Source: Candidatus Magnetocorallium paracelense (lineage in GTDB: Bacteria > Nitrospirota > Thermodesulfovibrionia > Thermodesulfovibrionales > Magnetobacteriaceae). Taken from it: a stretch of DNA of 64,000 nt. Below, piece by piece: positions 51,600-60,848 of this stretch. Below the pieces are notes generated by a model, which was given only the letters and a program-made list of their open reading frames with translations, was not told the origin of the DNA and made no database searches. The stretch spans positions 1 through 64,000 of the forward strand of contig JAREWP010000015.1 of NCBI GenBank assembly GCA_029001845.1, read 5' to 3'. The position numbers were made by a program, and so were the translations under genes. Position 1 is the first letter of the stretch. Each line of letters starts with the position of its first letter.

Positions 51600-54389
51600 T
51601 TAGAATCCACCTCCCCTTTCAAAGTAACACCTTCCGCTGACGTCATAAATGTAGCCGCAGGCTTCAGCCTGTGCCCGGGTTCGGCTTACCAGAGGAAACT
51701 TGTAGAGAATAAATCTCTTGCTCCACTGAATCTCACGTACTTTCAACCCCTCATTAATCTTAAAATCCTCAGAAGTCGACTTCACATTCGCTCTGTTACT
51801 TTGCACAGAGACAACCTTTAACGTACCTGAACTTATATCATCCTCAGATAAAACTTCGAACTCCATTCCCTTTTCAACCCCCACATTAGAACCGATATTT
51901 ATTATAGCTCTATTGCCGGTGACAGAGACAATATTCCCCTGAAGAGGATACTCCTTAATAATCCTGTCCAAAATATTTCCGGCCAGCACCTTTGCAGAGT
52001 CGTCAGGGGTCTCTGCTTTTATAGTCGTAGCAACAGCCGCTTTGACTGAAGTTGTTTCAGTTTCTATAATTCTCAATGTCATCATCCAATCGTTTTTATC
52101 TCTTACAATTTTACCTGTTGAAATAAGTCGGGCTGACAAAACACGCCCTATTTTCAGGGCCGTTGCAGGGTCGGCAAGCTCTGATGATCCCAGTTTCAGT
52201 TCCTCTAAAAGCTTGTCAAGCAAGGCCCTGTCAACAACCTGAATCCTGCCTGAAATATACAGCTCCTCATTGATTTTGTTTAATATATATTCCCTTTCTG
52301 ATTCCGATATCCCTGTTACAGAGATACCTAAAAAAGCCAATGCAAGAGGCGCTGAAGTCCATTCGTCACTTTGACCGGCAGTGGCTGGCGCTTCCTCACG
52401 ATATCTCTTTATAAGTTCTGCAACCAGTTTATCTATATTTTCCTTATTCTCTTTTTTTGTCTTCTCCCGGTTTATATCCGAGGTTTGCAGTAGTGGATGA
52501 TTTCTTTCGATTCCGGCAGGCGAATTATTTTGGATTCCTGATCGGAAAACAAATACGATTACAACGATCAACATCAATGCAGCACCTACATAAAGCCACT
52601 TCATCAGGAAATTGTACGGATCGTTTCCCTGTTTTGGAGAATCGACAGAGGACTCTCTTTTCGATTCGGCCTCCTTATGACTCTCCCCCTGTTTTTCCGA
52701 TGACTTAGAGAGTTCAATATATCGGAATGTAGGATCGCCGTATAATAAATAGCTTGACCAGACAAGGCTTTTTTCTCCATATTTATCTATGAGACGAAGT
52801 CTTGCACTTTTAACGGCCTCTCCTATCATAGCGCCTTTATTAAGTTCGGAATAAAAAAAGAGGGCGAAATCCATTGCCCCATCGTCCTCTACTTCCCAAA
52901 ACGTTCCTATAAAGTGACGAACTCCGCCTATAAGAAAGGCGTTGGCCAAACTGTATACATTTTCATAACCTTTCCATTTTTCGGTCCTGCCGGAATGACA
53001 GGCGTTTAGAAAAACCAGAGAGGGCATAGGCTTGGCGCCTTTAAATGCGTTTGTATCGGTGGCTTTCAGATTACCGTCCTTTAAAATTAAACTTGCATCG
53101 TTATCGTTGAAGTCTGCATGGCCTGCATAGTGTAACAGGTCATACTCTTTTATGTTTTTCTCCACAAAATCGACACTTACATCAGAGTTTTTGATATTTA
53201 TGTCTATATGGGCGTCGTTATCAGTCAACTTTTCTCTCAATGCCTGACCTTCTTCAAAAGAGGCTGGGAGATTGCCCTGAGGATCTGCTATAACGAGCAT
53301 TTTCAATGGAGACGAGAGTTCTCGCTTACCTGAAACAAAATTACTCCTTGTACTTACAACTCTGCCGATATTGAATCTTTGGCACAAAAACTCCGTTCCG
53401 TCAAAAATAAGCTCCCATGGAATGTTAATAAGGGAGTCGTCAATATTCAGAATAAGGTTTTCAGCGTTCGCTTCATTTAGTCTTTCTCTTGTATTGAGAG
53501 AGAAAAATTCATTATATAAATGGTATCCAGACTCTTTTAATTTCGTTAGTATTCGATCGTCGGCTTTATCTGCCATGCAGGCGCTTCTTAATATACTCAT
53601 GGTAAAGTTTGTCTGCTCTTCGACTTTTGACGACGATATCTCGAAATCTTCAAAGTAGTTGAGGGTCTTTGCCTCTTCCTTTCCGCTTTCATAACTCTTT
53701 ATTCTTATTTTTTCCCCTTCTCTGTTAAACTCGATATAGAAAATCTTATCAGTTGCTTCCTCTTTCTCTTCCGTTCTTTCTCCGCCTCTAAACTTTACGG
53801 AACCGGTTTCCTCTTTCCTCCAAATAATCTGATAAATCGTTAAGGGATCTGATTTTCCTTTTACTGTTCTCTCTCCCACATAATTACAGGAAAAATCTCT
53901 TGACTCTTTTATCTTTTCATACACATTTTTCGTAATGTATATACCGTCGATCTCTGTCAGAGATTCCACCCTTGCAGCGACATTGACTTCATCTCCGACT
54001 AAATCATTGTTTTCCTCGAATACATAACCTGCATTTATGCCAATACGAATATGTATCTGCTTTCTGTCCTCTTTATCTGCATTATATTCCAGCAAGGCCT
54101 TTTGAATTTCTACGGCCGCCTTTACCGCTGTCCCTGTGTCGTTGAAATAGGACATAACTCCGTCGCCAATGGTTCTTAAACCGGAATGCCCTTCCAGAAA
54201 AGGGAATATGGTCTCCCTGCACCTTTTAACCATTCCCGCACCCTCTATGTCACCCCACTTGTCAAAATAATCTGTAGACCCTTTGATATCAATAAAAATA
54301 ATCGCCATCCACTTCCTGAGCCGATGGAGTTCGTCATCCAGCTGCTCACGCTCTTTTAGCAGATTTTCCAAATTCAACTTATCTTCCAT
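51600..54389 (-). CDS. Class III cyclase - CHAT protease - TM - FlgO-like fusion protein
   Basis: 929 aa. An N-terminal coiled coil (1-25) leads to a class III cyclase domain (~28-185): IIFIDIKGST, RTIGDGVMSYF, LVGDEVNVAARVE, all metal and catalytic residues present. A CHAT (caspase-like) domain follows with catalytic His424 in YAGH and Cys464 in NACHSG, then the GTFWEVEDDGA motif. A TM at ~595-613 is followed by a periplasmic FlgO/CsgG-like domain (VVDRALLDKLLEELKL) and a terminal beta domain. The protein thus joins signal synthesis, proteolysis and envelope sensing in one chain. AGAGG precedes the ATG; it is co-transcribed with the 660-aa lipoprotein. Confidence 0.9.
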   Translation of the reverse strand: MEDKLNLENLLKEREQLDDELHRLRKWMAIIFIDIKGSTDYFDKWGDIEGAGMVKRCRETIFPFLEGHSGLRTIGDGVMSYFNDTGTAVKAAVEIQKALLEYNADKEDRKQIHIRIGINAGYVFEENNDLVGDEVNVAARVESLTEIDGIYITKNVYEKIKESRDFSCNYVGERTVKGKSDPLTIYQIIWRKEETGSVKFRGGERTEEKEEATDKIFYIEFNREGEKIRIKSYESGKEEAKTLNYFEDFEISSSKVEEQTNFTMSILRSACMADKADDRILTKLKESGYHLYNEFFSLNTRERLNEANAENLILNIDDSLINIPWELIFDGTEFLCQRFNIGRVVSTRSNFVSGKRELSSPLKMLVIADPQGNLPASFEEGQALREKLTDNDAHIDINIKNSDVSVDFVEKNIKEYDLLHYAGHADFNDNDASLILKDGNLKATDTNAFKGAKPMPSLVFLNACHSGRTEKWKGYENVYSLANAFLIGGVRHFIGTFWEVEDDGAMDFALFFYSELNKGAMIGEAVKSARLRLIDKYGEKSLVWSSYLLYGDPTFRYIELSKSSEKQGESHKEAESKRESSVDSPKQGNDPYNFLMKWLYVGAALMLIVVIVFVFRSGIQNNSPAGIERNHPLLQTSDINREKTKKENKENIDKLVAELIKRYREEAPATAGQSDEWTSAPLALAFLGISVTGISESEREYILNKINEELYISGRIQVVDRALLDKLLEELKLGSSELADPATALKIGRVLSARLISTGKIVRDKNDWMMTLRIIETETTSVKAAVATTIKAETPDDSAKVLAGNILDRIIKEYPLQGNIVSVTGNRAIINIGSNVGVEKGMEFEVLSEDDISSGTLKVVSVQSNRANVKSTSEDFKINEGLKVREIQWSKRFILYKFPLVSRTRAQAEACGYIYDVSGRCYFERGGGF

Positions 54390-54423
54390 AAACGACCTCT
54401 TTTGCTACAGATTAATCTATTAT

Positions 54424-54618
54424 TCAATCTACAATAACACTTATATAATCAAAATAGAGCGACTCCCAGGTTATATCCCCGTCCATTTCCAAATCTACGC
54501 CAAAGTAAAACCAATATTCACCTTCCATGAGGTCCGTTATTTCCAGTACCAAGGGAGACCATTCCCCGGGATTGAAGCTAAATAAGTCCCTCTGGTGTAG
54601 TGTCGTGTCAAGCGTTAA
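54424..54618 (-). pseudogene. Remnant C-terminus of a secreted beta-domain protein
   Basis: An open frame with no start ends at 54424 and reads FSFNPGEWSPLVLEITDL, then MEGEYWFYFGVDLEMDGDI and YFDYISVIVD. The GEYxxYFxxD pattern resembles the C-terminal domain of the NHL-peptidase protein (GEYTYYFEIDFN). Upstream, the frame runs into TGACACGACACT-type sequence with no start. It is a truncated gene end left by rearrangement. Confidence 0.55.
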
Positions 54619-54645
54619 TCGACGTAAGCAATTTTATGCCTGCGG

Positions 54646-54774
54646 TCAGGAATAGTATTTCGCCTTACTTAAAGCCTTGCCCAACAAGAAACGGATAATC
54701 TCTTTACTCGATGTGGTTTCAGCTATGTCAGCAGGTAAATTAATCTTGATTTCCTTAAACACCGTTTTTTGCAT
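54646..54774 (-). CDS. Small antitoxin-like protein, probably truncated
   Basis: 42 aa: MQKTVFKEIKINLPADIAET, then SSKEIIRFLLGKALSKAKYYS. AGAGGTAATCGGGT precedes the ATG. The strand-then-helix layout resembles the DNA-binding half of short antitoxins, which usually continue for another 30-40 residues; the frame stops early here. No toxin gene follows. It could be a functional short protein or a fragment. Confidence 0.45.
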   Translation of the reverse strand: MQKTVFKEIKINLPADIAETTSSKEIIRFLLGKALSKAKYYS

Positions 54775-54891
54775 ACCCGATTACCTCTTTGCTTGAAAAT
54801 TTATATTATCTTCAGAACTGTGATAAAAATATTTTGGAAACGTTAAAATGTTCTCCCATTTAAAAGTACTTTTAATCCATTAATGAACACT

Positions 54892-55074
54892 TCATTTATC
54901 GAAAATATTGCGTGGGAGATTAAATTCTTCAATTATGCCTTTAAAATAGCTTTTCGATATTTCAGGATTACGAGAATGTACTTTCAAAGGATAAACATGA
55001 TAAACATCTGTCCCCTGAATTAACCCCATTACTTTTAAAAGGATGTTTTCCATGGCCAGTATTCTCAATCTCAA
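54892..55074 (-). pseudogene. Possible HicA-type toxin C-terminal fragment
   Basis: 60 codons from TTG at 55074. VYPLKVHSRNPEISKSYFKG followed by IIEEFNLPRNIFD resembles the C-terminal half of HicA-like toxins (basic H-S motif, then the helix K-x2-I-I-x2-F). The first half of HicA is missing and a stop lies just upstream in frame. A HicB-like gene sits 135 bases upstream, so this may be the decayed partner. Confidence 0.35.
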
Positions 55075-55209
55075 GTTGATATATTTTTAAAATTTTTCGT
55101 TTATCATTAAGTCTATGCATACTGTAATGAAAATTTGTCTTTGCTTACCAGGAGTCTGTCAATAGCTTCTTTATTAGCCGAAGATAGCTCTAATCCCTCT
55201 TTAAATATC

Positions 55210-55482
55210 TCAGTTCAAAAAACATGCGCCAATATTCCGTTGGTGAGGGCTTAAATAAATTCTGCTTTCCGGTAAGTCTGTTAGATAAATATAGATAGCC
55301 TCCTGTATGTTCTCTTTACACTCATTTATAGTATCTCCACAAGACATAATACCAAAATCAAGACATCTGATATAAAAAGCATCAGACTCATAAGTTATAA
55401 GAAAGTCCAGTCTGATTTTTTCCATACCCGGGAGATTTAGAAAACCGGTTAATGCTTCTTTAAGCTCTATTTGTATACCCAT
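55210..55482 (-). CDS. HicB-family antitoxin-like protein
   Basis: 90 aa from ATG at 55482, with AGGAGG 11 bases upstream. The core YESDAFYIRCLDFGIMSCGD followed by TINECKENIQEAIYIYL is typical of the HicB partial-RNase-H fold (strands Y-I-x-C-x-x-x-G then G-D-T-x-x-E-x-x-x-N-x-x-E-A). HicB neutralises HicA mRNA interferase, but only a HicA-like fragment is found downstream, so it may be an orphan. There is no separate DNA-binding domain. Confidence 0.7.
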   Translation of the reverse strand: MGIQIELKEALTGFLNLPGMEKIRLDFLITYESDAFYIRCLDFGIMSCGDTINECKENIQEAIYIYLTDLPESRIYLSPHQRNIGACFLN

Positions 55483-55528
55483 TATTGTATTTTCCTCCTG
55501 ACTCAGAGCAGCGGTCAACAAACAAGGT

Positions 55529-57289
55529 TTAAACCATCTCCTCTATATAAACTAATTCCCAGCCTGAAAATACCAGAATAATCCTCTTCAGTTTATGACT
55601 CTCCTCTATTCTCTCCACCCTTGGATCTTTGTCATACCTGTTCAATTGCACCCGGGCCTCTTCTATCTTTTCTTTCTTCTTTCCCTCTGTATACTCTCCC
55701 CTGCTTATATACTTTACCTCAATCAGATACCCGTAATGTATACCTTCATACCTGGCACTGAATGGCTCTAAAATCAAATCAGCAAAGCCCTTGTTTGTTT
55801 CTACCTCGCTTTGGATTATATAATAGTCTGTTATGTTCAGATAGGCAAGTAAAAAACCTACTAAAACCTTTTCACCGTTCAGGTAATCTCTAATCCCTGT
55901 CTGTTTGTTTAACTCACTCGCCAGAAATTCGAATAGATCCACCCAATTTCCTTCATAAGCCGCTTTTCTCATCAGATTACTAAACTTATATACATCCAGC
56001 CTGAATTTGTCTGTGTCTTTATATCCTTTTCTCAGATAACCATAAAACAACCTTTTTATGGTTTCATTTGGTATCTTCAAAAGATTGCTGCCTTTACTCT
56101 CTCTTTTTATAGTCAGAAGTCCCAGAAAATATAAAAGGGATATAAAATTCTCAGGATACAGCAACTCCTCTACAGGAAAGCTGATGTTTATATCAGAAAC
56201 AATCTCATTATCCTCCATGATTTCTTTAAGCCTGTTGAAATTACCATTGAACTCTTTATCCAGTACAATTAAATGTTTCAACTTCCCATAGTCAATTCTT
56301 ACATTCTGGTCTATCAGATTATCTGGCATCATTCCGGACAGAATAAAATTATCTATATAGTAAAGCACCATATCCGAGTTAAACACGCTCTTTTCCGCTT
56401 TCCTGGAAAATCTGTAATTGCCATACCATTGTGACATGATTTCAAAATGGTGTTCTATATCCTCCTCTATTACATTTAGATCTTTGTAATACCGGAGCAT
56501 CTTCACAACCTCTTCTTTTGTAAACCCGATCATCTCATTGAATTCAGGGGTCATGGTTATGTTTTTCCCTATATTGAAACCGCTGGTCACATCATCCATG
56601 GTTACGGGCGAGACACCTGTTATAAATAACTTCGAAAGCCCTGATGACGAATCGCTTGTCCCTCCCTTTAGTACATTGAAAAAATGTCTGAAAAATCCCT
56701 CTCCATGAGTCAGGGCCATATACCTCTCTTTCCCCTCTGTGGTCAGGATTGTGTTGGCAAAGTTGTCATACTCATCTATTTCCACAAATACCTTTAATCC
56801 CTCAAACCTTGCATACCTAAATAGAAAATCAAGCTTTGCATAACTTGTGCTTCTTTTTTCCATCTCTCTGTAGAAGGAATCACTTAAAAACCTTCTGTAC
56901 TGCTCCCCAAACATGAAAAAAACTGTATCGCAATGATCCTCAAAAGACCTCTCCACTTTGGAAAGAGCAGGATTTACCACTGAAAAATTGAAATTCAATA
57001 ACAGATAGGAACTCCTCTCTTCTGTAGGGTTGTCAGAGATATATGTATCTTTAAAAACCATATCATATTTATTTTCCAGAAAATGGTCATAGTAACAGGC
57101 CAGAGTCGTTAACCACAGGGATTTACCAAATCTCCTCGGCCTTATCAAAAACAGATAATCGCCCGTCATCTCCAAAATCGGTATATATCCGGTTTTATCC
57201 ACATAGTAGAGGTTTTTTTGCCGTATACTCACTATGTCAGCCTTCCCGTAAGGCAGCCTTTTGGCTTTGCTGTTGATTGGCAGTTTCAT
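55529..57289 (-). CDS. AAA-ATPase-like / PD-(D/E)XK nuclease-like protein
   Basis: 586 aa. The N-terminus PYGKADIVSIRQKNLYYVDK and FLIRPRRFGKSLWLTTL are hallmarks of the AAA-ATPase-like family (Pfam AAA-ATPase_like), with a degenerate P-loop RPRRFGKS. The C-terminus carries a PD-(D/E)XK-type core (GFADLILEPFSARYEGIHYG and YLIEVKYIS), matching the PDDEXK_9 family that always follows it. Members are often multi-copy and of unknown role, suggested to be mobile or defence-linked. It is tightly upstream of the HicB-like gene. Confidence 0.88.
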   Translation of the reverse strand: MKLPINSKAKRLPYGKADIVSIRQKNLYYVDKTGYIPILEMTGDYLFLIRPRRFGKSLWLTTLACYYDHFLENKYDMVFKDTYISDNPTEERSSYLLLNFNFSVVNPALSKVERSFEDHCDTVFFMFGEQYRRFLSDSFYREMEKRSTSYAKLDFLFRYARFEGLKVFVEIDEYDNFANTILTTEGKERYMALTHGEGFFRHFFNVLKGGTSDSSSGLSKLFITGVSPVTMDDVTSGFNIGKNITMTPEFNEMIGFTKEEVVKMLRYYKDLNVIEEDIEHHFEIMSQWYGNYRFSRKAEKSVFNSDMVLYYIDNFILSGMMPDNLIDQNVRIDYGKLKHLIVLDKEFNGNFNRLKEIMEDNEIVSDINISFPVEELLYPENFISLLYFLGLLTIKRESKGSNLLKIPNETIKRLFYGYLRKGYKDTDKFRLDVYKFSNLMRKAAYEGNWVDLFEFLASELNKQTGIRDYLNGEKVLVGFLLAYLNITDYYIIQSEVETNKGFADLILEPFSARYEGIHYGYLIEVKYISRGEYTEGKKKEKIEEARVQLNRYDKDPRVERIEESHKLKRIILVFSGWELVYIEEMV

Positions 57290-57305
57290 TTAGTTATACA
57301 ACTCC

Positions 57306-57345
57306 CTGAAAACAGACCTAATTTTTAAATTAGGTCTGTTTTCAG
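57306..57345. repeat. Perfect 19-bp hairpin
   Basis: CTGAAAACAGACCTAATTT and AAATTAGGTCTGTTTTCAG pair perfectly around a 2-base loop. No T-run follows on either strand. It lies after the NHL-peptidase gene and just before the start of the AAA-ATPase-like gene, and could limit read-through or protect a 3' end. Confidence 0.8.
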
Positions 57346-57435
57346 TAATAACTTGTGTAAGTAGATGATTAATGCATATAAAAAAACCTCTTTAAAGCAT
57401 AATCAGTCGTGTCTATTAATCAGTCCGTTTAAATA

Positions 57436-60400
57436 TCACTTTATCGTTACTTTCACACTATCGGAGTAACCTTTGTCTTTTATTTCATCCATGTTAAAAT
57501 CTATTTCAAAGTAGTAAGTATACTCTCCAAGTGTTAAAGTTGATGTTCTTAGTATCTCTATCGGATTTGGCAGTGACATCAGATTACCCTGATATGAAAC
57601 ATCGCTACCGGATTTCCATATTTTTCCGTCTATTACATCTAAGTAAAGGTTGCCAGTCGGTGTCTCAGCCCATATCCACCAATCCGCGGTTTGACCTTCG
57701 TAATTTTTTGGATCTAAGGTGATTGTAATGCTTACCGGATAGCTTTGAGACACAGTTATCTCATCTGCTCCATTAGCCTTTATGTCCGGTACAGGATTTC
57801 CACCTCTGTCTTGATGTACTTTAGTAGCTTTAGGCAAGGACTGGATCAAATCACTGTCCATAGCATATATGTTAATCTCGTAAGTACCTTCAACAGAGAA
57901 GTCGTTATATGTTCCCTCATACCTTCCGTCATTATCCTCATCTCTTAATTCCAAGTCCGGTAAGTCCACAACCGGCTCCGATGTTGATTCCGGCTGAAAA
58001 TCAGGTGGTCTTATCACTGCCCACACTTTTATTATTCTCCCTGTCGTTACTATATCATCAGCCCAGATAGCAGATGATGTTTCACCGGACAGGTTCAGTT
58101 CATGTGATACCGAGCCTATGACAGGAATATCTCCTGCCTGAGCTACCCCGTTTCCTATACTGTACGTTTGTGCTATCTCACCGTCACTCTTCTCATTTCC
58201 TACTCCATTTCCATTATCATCTATAACTGCGTTTTGATCGGAGACTGTAAATGAAACACTGTCGTCCGCCGTCTCAAATGCATCGTACAAATTAGCTCCA
58301 CTGAAAATCTGCCCCCAAAAATAATAGGAAAACGATATTGTTCCATTACTTACAAAGTAAGCATTCTCTTTAGCGGATGTGCTTGTAATTATGATTCTCT
58401 CCTTACCGGCAGGCGGTGTTAATATAGGCACAAAGCTTCCTGATTCACAGGCGTCATAAATTACTATTACTGAGCCGACAATATTCTCCTGCAATATATC
58501 CAGCCATGCGCCTAAATCTTCTGCATACATTATCTCTGTTTCACTCATCTTGAATGTACCATCTCCGCCGTGATCTATTAAATACACAATCACATCCTCA
58601 GCATCAATTGCCCAATCGGTTAAGGCATGCCGAAGATTATTGCCGGTAGCATCTGCATCTACATCGTCATATATTCCGTTACCGTCAAGATCAAGATCTG
58701 TATCTGAGCTTAGATAATAAATACTATCTTTTGTAAAGCCCTGATACTGTAATGTCCTGTAAGCATAGTTGGTATTCATTTCAGTATCATCCCATATGTT
58801 GTTTCCCTGATAAGGTCCTCCCCCTGCTACTATGATGGCTTTGCTTTTGTTGTTTTTTACAGACGTTGAGAAGAGTTGGATCCTATTGTTGTTTTGATCG
58901 GAAACATATACATCTCCATCATCGTTAAATGCTATTTGAGCAGGAAATTTAAACTGTCCCGGATTACTTCCCGGGCCTCCGAATTTTGTGATTAATTTAC
59001 CGTTTAAGCCATCTAATGCAAATTGCAAAATCTGCTCTTTCCCTCCGCCTGCATCCACAACATATACACTTTCATTTTTATCTATTCCTATCCCTACAGG
59101 AAAGTCAAAGTCACCATCATCGTTTCTATTATAACCATGCCATTTGGTGATAAACTGTCCATCCGATGTAAACATCTGAATTCGAACATTTAGAGTATCA
59201 GTAACATAGATATTGTTATTTGCATCTGTTGCTATGTCTGTAGGTAGAAAAAACTGTCCATCACCATTACCAAAGCTTCCCCATTTTGTGATGTATTGCC
59301 CTTCTGAAGTGAATTTCTGTATTCGATTATTTGCAGTGTCAACTACGTAAACATTGTCACTACTATCCAAAGCGACACCAAGCGGGCCCTCGAAATACAC
59401 AAATTCATCAGTGCTGAACTCCAAGCCAAATTGACCGTCACTGCTTCCCAGGCTGCCCCACTTAGTTAGAAGCTGAAATTCCGATGTAAATTTCTGTATA
59501 CGTAAATTCAATGAGTCCACGACATATAAATTACCACTTGAGTCAAATGCAATATCTGAGGGGCCATTGAAATTAACGCCTTTATTTGCTTCCCCTCCAC
59601 ACTTCGTAATGAATTGGCCTTCCTCTGTGAATACCTGAATGCGGTGATTATTTTTATCCACTACATTAATATTTCCTGCTGAATCTACAACTATACCTCG
59701 AGGTGCGTTAAACTTTCCGTCTTCACGACCTGAGTTACCCCATGCAATAACAGATGTTTGCTGTGAATTAAAAATTTGAATTCTATGATTTCCATTTTCT
59801 GCAATATATATATAGTTGTTTCTATTATCTGCGGCAATTCCTGTCGGATCCCAAAACTCGCCATTTCCACTGCCAAAGCGACCCCACCGCGTTAAAAACT
59901 TCCCCTCTGATGTAAACATCTGAACCCTCTGATTCTTCATGTCAGAAGCATAGACATTGTCTGTGCTGTCAATTGCCAATCCGATACCACCACCGTATTT
60001 ATCTGAATTAAACTGTCCGTTCCCTTTTCCCTTACTGCCCCACTTTGTAATGAAGGCACCATTGGATGTAAATTTCTGTATGCGATAATTACCAATATCA
60101 CCTACATAAACATAATCGCTTCCGTCTATTGCTATTCCGAATCGTATTTGTTTGGAATCATGATATGGTATTGTTTCAAACTGCCCGTCACCTGCTCCCT
60201 TACTACCCCATTTTGTAATGAAGGCGCCATCGGATGTAAACTTCTGTATGCGGTGATTATACATATCAGCAACATAGACATGATCCATACTATCAACAGC
60301 TATACCATAGGGCATATTAAATTGGCCGTTGTCTGACCCTTCACTCCCCCATTTTCTAATAAAACTTCCATCAGATCTAAATACTTGTATACGATGATTT

Positions 60401-60732
60401 CTTGTATCAGCTACGTAGACATAACCATTTGAATCGATAGCTATACCTTGTGGAAATATAAATTGGCTATTTTCGCTTCCCCATTCTCCCCATTTTGTTA
60501 TTAATTGCCCGCTTGAAGTAAGCACCTTGATACCGTGATTACCGGAATCTAAAATATAAACATTTCCTTCAGTATCAACATCTATGTCATATGGTTGATT
60601 AAAATACCACGGTTGTTCAAGCACAGGCCACATGAACTCGTATTGATAGGTTGCAGTTTCATCCGATAAAACCAGAGAGGGGGTAATCAACAGAATTATA
60701 AAACCAATGATCAAAACAGTATTCGTTTTCAA
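57436..60732 (-). CDS. Secreted NHL-repeat protein fused to C13-like peptidase
   Basis: 1098 aa from TTG at 60732 with GAGGAG just upstream. The signal peptide is LIIGFIILLITPSLVLS. Twelve NHL repeats fill ~30-645 (pattern P-x-G-I-A-x-D-x-x-x-x-V-Y-V-A-D-x-x-N-H-R-I-Q-x-F), enough for two six-bladed propellers. A caspase-like C13 peptidase follows, with His721 in YLIDHGG and Cys762 in YDACESGS, and an Asp-rich DLDLDGNGIYDDVD loop that may bind calcium. A C-terminal domain (983-1098) is shared with the N-terminal part of the 380-aa protein encoded next upstream. It is an extracellular or periplasmic protease with a binding surface; the target is unknown. Confidence 0.9.
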   Translation of the reverse strand: MKTNTVLIIGFIILLITPSLVLSDETATYQYEFMWPVLEQPWYFNQPYDIDVDTEGNVYILDSGNHGIKVLTSSGQLITKWGEWGSENSQFIFPQGIAIDSNGYVYVADTRNHRIQVFRSDGSFIRKWGSEGSDNGQFNMPYGIAVDSMDHVYVADMYNHRIQKFTSDGAFITKWGSKGAGDGQFETIPYHDSKQIRFGIAIDGSDYVYVGDIGNYRIQKFTSNGAFITKWGSKGKGNGQFNSDKYGGGIGLAIDSTDNVYASDMKNQRVQMFTSEGKFLTRWGRFGSGNGEFWDPTGIAADNRNNYIYIAENGNHRIQIFNSQQTSVIAWGNSGREDGKFNAPRGIVVDSAGNINVVDKNNHRIQVFTEEGQFITKCGGEANKGVNFNGPSDIAFDSSGNLYVVDSLNLRIQKFTSEFQLLTKWGSLGSSDGQFGLEFSTDEFVYFEGPLGVALDSSDNVYVVDTANNRIQKFTSEGQYITKWGSFGNGDGQFFLPTDIATDANNNIYVTDTLNVRIQMFTSDGQFITKWHGYNRNDDGDFDFPVGIGIDKNESVYVVDAGGGKEQILQFALDGLNGKLITKFGGPGSNPGQFKFPAQIAFNDDGDVYVSDQNNNRIQLFSTSVKNNKSKAIIVAGGGPYQGNNIWDDTEMNTNYAYRTLQYQGFTKDSIYYLSSDTDLDLDGNGIYDDVDADATGNNLRHALTDWAIDAEDVIVYLIDHGGDGTFKMSETEIMYAEDLGAWLDILQENIVGSVIVIYDACESGSFVPILTPPAGKERIIITSTSAKENAYFVSNGTISFSYYFWGQIFSGANLYDAFETADDSVSFTVSDQNAVIDDNGNGVGNEKSDGEIAQTYSIGNGVAQAGDIPVIGSVSHELNLSGETSSAIWADDIVTTGRIIKVWAVIRPPDFQPESTSEPVVDLPDLELRDEDNDGRYEGTYNDFSVEGTYEINIYAMDSDLIQSLPKATKVHQDRGGNPVPDIKANGADEITVSQSYPVSITITLDPKNYEGQTADWWIWAETPTGNLYLDVIDGKIWKSGSDVSYQGNLMSLPNPIEILRTSTLTLGEYTYYFEIDFNMDEIKDKGYSDSVKVTIK

Positions 60733-60794
60733 AAAGCTCCTCGTAAATTCTTAATTTTTTTAGTAGTTAACCATGATCGACATAATTTTTTGAT

Positions 60795-60825
60795 TTGTTA
60801 TCCTGTAATCTTGTCAGAATGGTTA
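60795..60825. repeat. Short ACAGGAT-type dispersed repeat
   Basis: TTGTTATCCTGTAATCTTGT, on the other strand ACAAGATTACAGGATAACAA, lies between the two secreted-protein genes. Confidence 0.5.
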
Positions 60826-60848
60826 GTTGTTGTTTTTTTATCTCTCAA

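Noticed and set aside
55100-55200. Startless minus-strand frame (KEGLELSSANKEAIDRLL...) between the HicB-like gene and the HicA-like tail
   Set aside because: About 30 codons with no start and no recognisable family; mentioned only as part of the debris region.
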